Source: an uncultured Caldimicrobium sp. (GTDB lineage: Bacteria; Desulfobacterota; Thermodesulfobacteria; Thermodesulfobacteriales; Thermodesulfobacteriaceae). From it: a stretch of 5,652 bases of DNA. The stretch's first letter is position 1. Each line of letters opens with the position of its first letter. Position numbers and translations under genes: made by a program. Location of the stretch: NCBI GenBank assembly GCA_938091475.1, contig CALLJI010000167.1, forward strand, positions 1 through 5,652, written 5' to 3'. Under the pieces are notes generated by a model, which was not told where the DNA came from, searched no databases, and saw only the letters and a program-made list of their open reading frames with translations. Below are positions 1 through 4,661 of the stretch, piece after piece.

Positions 1-10
1 CATTGAAACC

Positions 11-53
11 CCCTTAAGCTTTTCATTATATTAAATATAAAGCTTTTTTAGGG
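11..53 (+). terminator. Weak hairpin followed by a T-run, possible terminator
   Basis: The arms AAGCTTT (16-22) and AAAGCTT (39-45) are exact reverse complements around a 16-nt AT-rich loop. CCC at 11-13 and GGG at 51-53 could extend the pairing imperfectly. A run of six T (44-49) overlaps and follows the right arm, so if this is an intrinsic terminator it acts on plus-strand transcription entering from the left. The stem is AT-rich and the loop long, so it is a poor match to a strong terminator. It may be only AT-rich sequence with chance dyad symmetry. Confidence 0.25.
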
Positions 54-56
54 TTT

Positions 57-78
57 GTAAACACATTTTTGTGGTTAC
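57..78. repeat. Imperfect 8-bp inverted repeat
   Basis: GTAAACAC (57-64) and GTGGTTAC (71-78) are reverse complements except at one position, separated by ATTTTT. It could be an operator-like dyad or a small hairpin. No gene starts close to it inside the window, so no regulated target can be named. It is unlike the GC-rich repeats further right. Confidence 0.3.
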
Positions 79-140
79 TATCATGGAAAATCACACTGAA
101 TTCCTCTTTTGAAATATCATACTGTAAAGGATTTAAAAAG

Positions 141-168
141 GTAAGGGCAATTCGTGAGTTACCTCCAT
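141..168 (+). repeat. Decayed REP-like element (copy 1)
   Basis: By hand alignment this 28-bp stretch matches the form GTAGGGGC-GATTC-gt-GAATC-GCCCCTAC at about 20 of 28 positions. The head reads GTAA instead of GTAG and the right half is eroded. It keeps the ATTCGTGA core seen in the intact copy at 371-395. It forms a head-out inverted pair with the next copy at 182-206. Confidence 0.55.
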
Positions 169-181
169 AGACGAAGCTTTT

Positions 182-206
182 GGGTACGGCGGTGCCGTGC
201 CGCTAC
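182..206 (-). repeat. REP-like element (copy 2), partly decayed
   Basis: Read on the minus strand it begins GTAGCGGCACGGC, then a short loop and an imperfect complementary arm GCCGTACCC. The stem word CACGGC is shared with the copies at 307-330 and 411-434. Together with copy 1 it makes an inverted pair spanning 141-206. Confidence 0.65.
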
Positions 207-234
207 AAATTTTAAATTTTGGAGAAAATGTTTT

Positions 235-258
235 GTATGGGCACAGCATACTGTGCCC
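235..258 (+). repeat. REP-like element (copy 3) with perfect 8-bp stem
   Basis: GTAT is followed by GGGCACAG (239-246), the loop CATA and CTGTGCCC (251-258), a perfect 8-bp hairpin. Relative to the intact copy at 307-330, stem base pairs have changed on both sides together (CACGG/CCGTG to CACAG/CTGTG), so pairing is kept. The head is GTAT rather than GTAG. Confidence 0.75.
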
Positions 259-276
259 AAGAATAATAAAAAAACT

Positions 277-301
277 GTAGGGACAGCCCTTGCGGCTGCC
301 C
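277..301 (+). repeat. REP-like element (copy 4), CAGCC/GGCTG stem
   Basis: The GTAG head (277-280) is followed by a stem pairing GG and CAGCC (284-288) with GGCTG (294-298) and CC, with one A-C mismatch and loop CTTGC. It faces copy 5 five bases away (302-306), so 277-330 is a head-out inverted pair with GTAGGG at both outer ends, the arrangement called BIME in other bacteria. Confidence 0.8.
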
Positions 302-306
302 ATAAT

Positions 307-330
307 GGGCACGGCATGCCGTGCCCCTAC
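307..330 (-). repeat. REP-like element (copy 5), perfect 20-bp palindrome
   Basis: Positions 307-326 form a perfect 20-bp palindrome, GGGCACGGCA followed by TGCCGTGCCC. CTAC (327-330) is the GTAG head on the minus strand. This is the cleanest copy of the CACGGC stem type. Confidence 0.85.
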
Positions 331-337
331 ATAGAAT

Positions 338-362
338 GGGCAGGGGCAAGCCCTGCCCCTAC
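338..362 (-). repeat. REP-like element (copy 6), CAGGG/CCCTG stem
   Basis: GGGCAGGG (338-345) pairs with CCCTGCCC (351-358) around a short GCAAG segment. CTAC at 359-362 supplies the minus-strand GTAG head. The stem differs from its neighbours while the outer GTAGGGGC cap is unchanged. It starts eight bases after copy 5. Confidence 0.85.
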
Positions 363-370
363 GAAATTTG

Positions 371-395
371 GGGGCGATTCGTGAATCGCCCCTAC
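371..395 (-). repeat. REP-like element (copy 7), CGATTC/GAATCG stem
   Basis: GGGGCGATTC (371-380) and GAATCGCCCC (383-392) are perfect 10-bp complementary arms separated by GT, with CTAC ending the element as the minus-strand GTAG head. Copy 1 is a decayed relative of this stem type. Confidence 0.85.
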
Positions 396-410
396 GGATG
401 AAACCAATAG

Positions 411-434
411 AGCACGGCGGTACCGTGCCCCTAC
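411..434 (-). repeat. REP-like element (copy 8), CACGG stem
   Basis: GCACGG (412-417) pairs with CCGTGC (423-428), followed by CCCTAC with the minus-strand GTAG head at 431-434. It is the last copy, 116 bp before dnaX. Copies 5 to 8 all point the same way (heads to the right). Confidence 0.8.
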
Positions 435-550
435 AAATAAAACTATTTTGGTAAGGCATTTCGCTCCTCTAACATAAGCCATTACAAAATAGCAACCACA
501 GGCAAAAAGAGTTTCTTGTCTTTTACCCAAGACTATGTTAAATTTGAAGT
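435..550. other. AT-rich dnaX leader without a clear Shine-Dalgarno
   Basis: No gene or intact repeat is seen between the last REP-like copy and dnaX. No AGGAG-like site precedes the dnaX ATG; only GAAG sits at 546-549. A weak promoter-like pair, TTGTCT (516-521) and TTAAAT (538-543) with a 16-bp spacer, would start transcription at about 550, giving an almost leaderless message. A second weak pair is TTGGTA (448-453) and TAACAT (470-475). Each hexamer matches the sigma-70 consensus at only 4 of 6 positions, so neither is reliable. Confidence 0.3.
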
Positions 551-2044
551 ATGAGTTATTTGGTTTTAGCTCGTAAATATCGTCCCCAAAGATTCAGTGA
601 AATAGTTGGGCAAAATCATATAGTAAAAACACTTATTAATGCCCTTAAAAGGGGCAAACTAAGTCATGCTTTACTTTTCTCTGGAATTAAAGGCACAGGA
701 AAAACTACTGTGGCAAGAATAATTGCAAAGGCACTAAATTGTAAAAACCCAGAGGATGGATATGAACCCTGTAACAAATGTTCCCATTGCATAGAGATCA
801 CTAAGGGTATCTTTGTAGATGTAATAGAAATAGATGCAGCCTCCAACCGTGGAATTGATCAAATTCGAGAACTTATTGAAAATTTGAAATATGCTCCAGC
901 CAAGGGGAGGGCAAAGGTTTATATCATTGACGAAGCCCATATGCTGACGAAAGAAGCAGCTAATGCCCTTTTAAAGTCCTTAGAAGAACCCCCTTCTCAC
1001 ATCTATTTCATTCTTGCTACTACAGAACCTAATAAGCTGCCTCCAACCATCATCTCGCGTTGTCAAAGGTATGATTTTAGAAGACTTGAGCTTAAAAGGA
1101 TGATACAATTCTTACAGGAAATTTGTCTCAAGGAGGATTATGAAATAGAGCTCTCAGCACTTGAGCTTATTGCAAAGGAAGCACAGGGAAGTATGAGAGA
1201 TGCCCTTTCTTTGCTTGATCAGGCAATGGCCTATGGAGTAAAGACTAAAGAAGATGTTATCTCCGCCTTAGGCTGGCACGAGGAAGTTTTAGTAGAGGAA
1301 ATAGCACAAATTTTGTTAGAAAGAGAGCTCAAAAAGGCTATCACCCTCTCAAGAAAGTTATATGAAAGAGGAGTTGATCTCATCTATCTTACTGAAAAAT
1401 TAACAGAATTTTTTAGAACTCTCTTTATAGCAAAGGTTCTCCCAGATGAAATAAGCCTTACCTTTCAAAATCCAGCCCTAAGAGAAGCCTTTATTTCAGC
1501 CTCTAAGGAAGAGCTGTTACTTATCTTTCAAAGCCTGCTAAAAGATCTTGAAGTCTTAAAGCGTTCAAGTTATCCTCAACTTCAATTTGAGATCCTTTTA
1601 GCTAAGATATGTGAGTTTAGAAAATTACTCTCTATAAAAGAGGTTCTTCACAAAATTGAAGAAATATCTTCAGTTTTAGAAAGAGATGGGGTAACTCCTC
1701 TCGCCTCTTCCCTAAGGAGGGAATCTAAAACTTGGGCTACCTTTTTAGAAAACCTACAAAGAGAAACTCTCCCTCTCTATGCACTACTTACAAAAATTCC
1801 AGAGCCTGAGATCACGGCTTCAGAAATTAAACTTCATCTCAAAGGCAATGAAGAATTTTTGAAATCTACTTATCTACCTTCAATAAAAGAAAAAGTGGAA
1901 AATTATTTTGAAAAGCCCTTAACCATAGTTATAGAAAATGAAAAGAGAGTTACTATAGAAGAAGTAAAAGAGAGACCCGAAGTAAAGCTTATAAGCCAAC
2001 TTTTTTCAGCCAAAATTACAAATATACAATTAACAAAGGAGTAG
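551..2044 (+). CDS. dnaX: DNA polymerase III subunit gamma/tau (clamp-loader ATPase)
   Basis: This is the AAA+ motor of the replicative clamp loader, which with delta and delta' opens the beta clamp on primed DNA. The 497-aa protein opens with the family signature MSYLVLARKYRPQRF. Walker A is GIKGTGKT (45-52). A zinc site follows at Cys64, Cys74, Cys77 and Cys80. Walker B is IIDEAH (125-130), the SRC motif with the arginine finger is at 169-171, and sensor 2 is near GSMRDALSLLDQA (213-225). Residues about 245-360 fit the collar domain; the C-terminal 140 residues are poorly conserved. The length lies between E. coli gamma (431) and tau (643), so it is probably a short tau-like form. An in-frame TGA at 545-547 rules out an upstream start. 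No A-AAA-AAG slippery heptamer was found. First gene of the operon. Confidence 0.97.
   Translation: MSYLVLARKYRPQRFSEIVGQNHIVKTLINALKRGKLSHALLFSGIKGTGKTTVARIIAKALNCKNPEDGYEPCNKCSHCIEITKGIFVDVIEIDAASNRGIDQIRELIENLKYAPAKGRAKVYIIDEAHMLTKEAANALLKSLEEPPSHIYFILATTEPNKLPPTIISRCQRYDFRRLELKRMIQFLQEICLKEDYEIELSALELIAKEAQGSMRDALSLLDQAMAYGVKTKEDVISALGWHEEVLVEEIAQILLERELKKAITLSRKLYERGVDLIYLTEKLTEFFRTLFIAKVLPDEISLTFQNPALREAFISASKEELLLIFQSLLKDLEVLKRSSYPQLQFEILLAKICEFRKLLSIKEVLHKIEEISSVLERDGVTPLASSLRRESKTWATFLENLQRETLPLYALLTKIPEPEITASEIKLHLKGNEEFLKSTYLPSIKEKVENYFEKPLTIVIENEKRVTIEEVKERPEVKLISQLFSAKITNIQLTKE
2035..2041 (+). promoter_or_regulatory. Shine-Dalgarno that decides the ybaB start
   Basis: AAAGGAG lies inside the last codons of dnaX. 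It is only 2 nt before a possible GTG start at 2044 but 8 nt before the ATG at 2050. The second spacing is normal, so ATG 2050 is the likely initiation codon. Confidence 0.75.
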
Positions 2045-2049
2045 TGGCT

Positions 2050-2385
2050 ATGCAATTACCTAAGGAATTACAAAAACTTTTCAAAGAAGTGCAAAGGATG
2101 CAAAAGAAAATGGAAGAAGTAAGTAAAGAGCTTGAGGAGAAAAAGGTAAGTGTGCAAGTAGGTGGCGGAATGGTAAAAGTAACTGCCAATGGTAAGCAAG
2201 AAATTGTCACGGTAGAAATTGAGGAAGAATTATTAAAAGCTGAAGAAAAGGAAATGCTCCAAGATCTCATTGTAGCAGGGGTGAATGAGGCCCTAAAAAG
2301 GGCAAAGGCTATGGTAGAAGAGGAATTAGCCAAAATTACAGGGGGCTTAGCCTTGCCTCCAGGTTTTAAACTTCCTGGTTTTTAA
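2050..2385 (+). CDS. ybaB: YbaB/EbfC family nucleoid-associated protein
   Basis: This small DNA-binding protein family forms dimers that coat DNA; the family gene usually lies between dnaX and recR, as here. From ATG 2050 the product is 111 aa. It has a long charged N-terminal helix (about 1-32), a beta segment with VSVQVGGGMVKVTANGKQEI (33-52), a second helical region (about 60-95) and a Gly/Pro-rich tail ending PGFKLPGF, all typical of the family. A longer reading from GTG 2044 would add two residues and overlap the dnaX stop by one base, but the ribosome site is too close to it. The dnaX stop is 5 bp upstream. Family work links these proteins to nucleoid structure and possibly to RecR-dependent repair; the role here is inferred. 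Confidence 0.93.
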   Translation: MQLPKELQKLFKEVQRMQKKMEEVSKELEEKKVSVQVGGGMVKVTANGKQEIVTVEIEEELLKAEEKEMLQDLIVAGVNEALKRAKAMVEEELAKITGGLALPPGFKLPGF

Positions 2386-2393
2386 AATTGCCT

Positions 2394-3014
2394 ATGGAAA
2401 AGGGCTATCCCTACACCTTAAAAAAACTAATAGAATTTTTAAGTACCCTTCCTGGGATTGGAGAAAAAAGTGCTCAAAGGCTTTCCCTATATCTTTTATC
2501 TAAGCCAGAACTTTGTGAAATTTTAGGTGATTTAATTAAAGAACTCCCCTATAAAGTCAGGCTCTGCAAAGAATGTAAAAATCTTTCTGAAGATGAGCTC
2601 TGTGAAATTTGTAAAGAAAGGGAAAGAGACAGAACCAAACTTTGCATAGTAGAATCTCCTATGCATCTCTTTCAAATTGAAAAAACTGGTCTTTATAGAG
2701 GTTATTATTATGTGCTTCACTATCTTTTATCCCCCAAGGAAGGGTTTGGTCCTAAGGCTTTAGGGTTAGATACTCTTTTAAAAATTATAGAGGAAAGAGA
2801 GATAAAAGAGGTTATATTAGCCCTCTCCCCTACCCTTTCTGGAGAGGCAACCGCCTCTTATATTGCAGAACTTCTAAAAGACTATCCCCTTACCATCTCA
2901 AAACTTGCCTGTGGAATCCCCATGGGAATGGAAATCCATTTTGCTGATCCTCTCACCTTAAAAAGTGCCCTACAAAAGAGAGAATCCATTAAAAGGGGAA
3001 ACTTCTATGAATAG
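2394..3014 (+). CDS. recR: Recombination mediator protein RecR
   Basis: RecR works with RecO (and RecF) to load RecA at single-strand gaps coated by SSB. From ATG 2394 the product is 206 aa, close to the usual 200. It has a helix-hairpin-helix LPGIGEKSAQRL (19-30), a four-Cys zinc site (Cys58, 61, 70, 73), a Toprim domain from about 82 and a C-terminal segment ending near 195. Several Toprim positions that are normally conserved differ: VESPMH (86-91) lacks the usual Asp, SPTLSGEA (145-152) replaces NPxxEGEA, and GMEIHF (178-183) replaces GG-D/E-LEY. The fold looks intact, so it is probably functional but divergent. A TTG at 2388 could add two residues; the ATG gives the usual M-x-x-x-YP-like opening. 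There is no clear ribosome site, so coupling to ybaB, 8 bp upstream, is likely. Confidence 0.95.
   Translation: MEKGYPYTLKKLIEFLSTLPGIGEKSAQRLSLYLLSKPELCEILGDLIKELPYKVRLCKECKNLSEDELCEICKERERDRTKLCIVESPMHLFQIEKTGLYRGYYYVLHYLLSPKEGFGPKALGLDTLLKIIEEREIKEVILALSPTLSGEATASYIAELLKDYPLTISKLACGIPMGMEIHFADPLTLKSALQKRESIKRGNFYE
2994..2999 (+). promoter_or_regulatory. Shine-Dalgarno for the gene at 3007
   Basis: AGGGGA within the recR end lies 7 nt before ATG 3007. It favours this start over an in-frame ATG at 2965, which would lie 50 bp inside recR and have no such site. Confidence 0.65.
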
Positions 3015-3618
3015 AGAAGTTTGCAGGACCTTAGCTTTAGGTTCCTTACTGAGAGGCTATTTCCATAATCTCAAAGGTACTTTGCAATCCCTCTCTCTTC
3101 AGGCCCAGCTCCTTTATATGAAAAAAGACCTCTTAGTCTCACCTCAGGCTCATCCAAACTTAGAAAAAATGCTTCAACTCTTAGAAAAGCTTCAAAAACA
3201 GATTGATGTTGCCTTAGATGAAGTAAACAATGAAGAAACCGGACCTTGGGACTTAAAAGAACTTATGGAGAGGGAGCTCCTTTTTTGGGAAGCCAATCTC
3301 TTTTTTAAACATAAGGTAAAAAAAGAGATCAAAGAAATAGAGAAAGTTCTCTTAAGTCTATCCTTAAATGAGATTAGAGGGCTTCTCTGTTTAGTTGAGG
3401 AGAGGCTATATCCGAGTATAAAGGAAGGGGCATCCCTTCAAATCCTCATTGGTCCCTCTCCTAATACCTTGACCTTTGAGATAGATGAACCCATTGCAGA
3501 GGAAACCACTTCTTCACTCCTTGAACTTAAACCATATTTAGAGCCCTTAGTCACTTTAGAGGTCTCTCCAAATTATATCTCTCTTCAATTTAATGTCACT
3601 GAATGGACGAAAAGCTAA
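3007..3618 (+). CDS. Unnamed protein resembling a degenerate histidine kinase / phosphotransferase
   Basis: No family is recognised with certainty. The 203-aa soluble protein (no signal peptide or membrane segment) seems to have two parts. Residues about 5-40 and 50-77 look like two long amphipathic helices. The first carries YFHNLKGTLQSLSLQAQLL (18-36), which resembles the H-box of histidine kinases, with His20 in the phospho-acceptor position. Residues about 81-200 follow the alternating helix/strand order of a kinase ATPase domain: WDLKELMERELLF, then NEIRGLLCLVEERL where the N-box would be, ILIGPSPNTLTFEIDEP where a DxGxG box would be, and VTLEVSPNYISLQF at the end. The Asn and Gly of the ATP-binding boxes are absent. 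Spo0B (about 190 aa) and ChpT have this layout without ATP binding. It overlaps recR by 8 bp and dprA by 16 bp. A structural role in the RecR/DprA pathway is equally possible. The reading frame is well supported; the function is inference. Confidence 0.85.
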   Translation: MNREVCRTLALGSLLRGYFHNLKGTLQSLSLQAQLLYMKKDLLVSPQAHPNLEKMLQLLEKLQKQIDVALDEVNNEETGPWDLKELMERELLFWEANLFFKHKVKKEIKEIEKVLLSLSLNEIRGLLCLVEERLYPSIKEGASLQILIGPSPNTLTFEIDEPIAEETTSSLLELKPYLEPLVTLEVSPNYISLQFNVTEWTKS

Positions 3619-4661
3619 CTCTTTTAGGCTTATATTTCTATGAAAAAGGAACCTTTAGATCCACCAAATGGCTGGATGAGCCTCTGGATGTAGAAAGATA
3701 TTTACACGAGAGAAAGCTTAAGCTTTCTTATCTAAAGGACTTAGCAGAGAGAGAATTAGAAAGGGCAAATCAGTTAGGTTTAGAAATACTCTTTATTAAG
3801 GATAAAGCTTTTCCTTTGGAATTGCGAGAAATACCCTACCCTCCCCTATTTCTCTATATAAAAGGGCATCTTTCAACCTCTAAAAATTTAGCTATAGTTG
3901 GTTCTCGCAAGCCCACTTCCTACGGGAAAGAGGTTGCTACCCTCTTTGCAAGAGAACTCTCCCAAGCTGGACTATGTCTTGTCTCTGGGCTTGCAAGAGG
4001 TATTGATACCATTGTGCATACTCTCTGTGTGAAACAGGGTGAAGCAACTATAGCAGTACTTGGCTCAGGTTTAGATATCGTCTATCCCCCGGAGAATAAA
4101 AAACTCTTTGAAGAAATTCCTCAAAAGGGAGGAGCTGTAATTTCTGAATTTCCTCTTGGTACAAAACCAAAAAGAGAAAACTTTCCCCGAAGAAATAGAC
4201 TTATTTCAGGCTTGTCTTCCGGGGTAATCATAATTGAAGCAGGAGTACATAGTGGGACCCTCATCACAGCTAAATGGGCTCAAGAACAAGGAAAGGAGGT
4301 CTTTGCTGTACCAGGGAACATCTTCTCTGAACAAAGTAGAGGAACCCATCTTCTCATAAAAGAAGGTGCTATTCCCGTTACTCACCCCAAAGAAGTTTTA
4401 GAATATTTAGGAGTCTCCCTTTCTACTTCTTCCACCAAATCTTCTGAAGACAGAATTATGCTCAGTCCTGAAGAAGAAAAAATTTTAAGTGTTCTATCAA
4501 CTTATCCCACCCCTATGGAAGAAATACTCCTAAGAACAGGCTTGCCATTAAATCAGCTTCTGTCTCTTCTCACTGATTTGGAATTAAAGAATTTTATTAT
4601 TAGTTTGCCTGGTAAACTTTATCAATTAAATCCTTTGTATCAACAACATTTAAAGCCTTAA
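3603..4661 (+). CDS. dprA: DNA processing protein DprA (Smf)
   Basis: DprA binds single-stranded DNA entering the cell during transformation, protects it and loads RecA; it is also found in species not known to be competent. The 352-aa product has a variable N-terminal region (1-60, perhaps a degenerate SAM-like fold), then the Rossmann-like DprA core (about 70-265). Visible motifs are VGSRKPTSYG (99-108), SGLARGID (128-135) with His139, SEFPLGTKPKRENFPRRNR (181-199) and SGTLITA (217-223). A winged-helix DML1-like domain follows at about 287-343. An in-frame TGA (3600-3602) directly before the ATG fixes the start. There is no ribosome site, and the 16-bp overlap with the preceding gene suggests translational coupling. 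The last 62 bp overlap the converging aldolase gene; the final residues are the only part affected and the winged helix is complete. Confidence 0.96.
   Translation: MDEKLTLLGLYFYEKGTFRSTKWLDEPLDVERYLHERKLKLSYLKDLAERELERANQLGLEILFIKDKAFPLELREIPYPPLFLYIKGHLSTSKNLAIVGSRKPTSYGKEVATLFARELSQAGLCLVSGLARGIDTIVHTLCVKQGEATIAVLGSGLDIVYPPENKKLFEEIPQKGGAVISEFPLGTKPKRENFPRRNRLISGLSSGVIIIEAGVHSGTLITAKWAQEQGKEVFAVPGNIFSEQSRGTHLLIKEGAIPVTHPKEVLEYLGVSLSTSSTKSSEDRIMLSPEEEKILSVLSTYPTPMEEILLRTGLPLNQLLSLLTDLELKNFIISLPGKLYQLNPLYQQHLKP

Noticed and set aside
141..434. A CRISPR array or tRNA in the GC-rich repeat block
   Set aside because: The units are inverted, unequally spaced and of differing sequence, so they are not direct repeats with spacers, and no cloverleaf or T-loop GTTCRA motif was seen.
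451..473. GTAAGG...CCTCTAAC as a ninth REP-like copy
   Set aside because: The ends weakly resemble a decayed head and tail, but the interior shows no palindromic stem, so it cannot be told from chance.
133..530. Three open frames of 67-108 codons (one plus, two minus) across the upstream region
   Set aside because: They consist of translated REP-like palindromes, giving repetitive peptides such as VGARHAVP and VGAGLAPA on both strands. Such peptides are common false predictions; there is no ribosome site or family match.
1327..1337. CAAAAAGG in dnaX as the known dnaX frameshift site
   Set aside because: The heptamer is C-AAA-AAG and not A-AAA-AAG, so both tRNAs could not re-pair in the -1 frame, and the site lies in the ATPase/collar region, earlier than known dnaX shift sites.
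2965..3006. Upstream ATG (2965) for the gene between recR and dprA
   Set aside because: It lies 50 bp inside recR without a ribosome site, while ATG 3007 has AGGGGA at 7-nt spacing.
3318..3324. A7 tract in the phase A-AAA-AAA within the unnamed gene, and a similar one near the start of recR, as programmed frameshift sites
   Set aside because: A -1 shift in the unnamed gene reaches a stop after about 17 codons, no stimulatory stem or internal Shine-Dalgarno was evident, and A-runs are expected in AT-rich lysine-rich genes.
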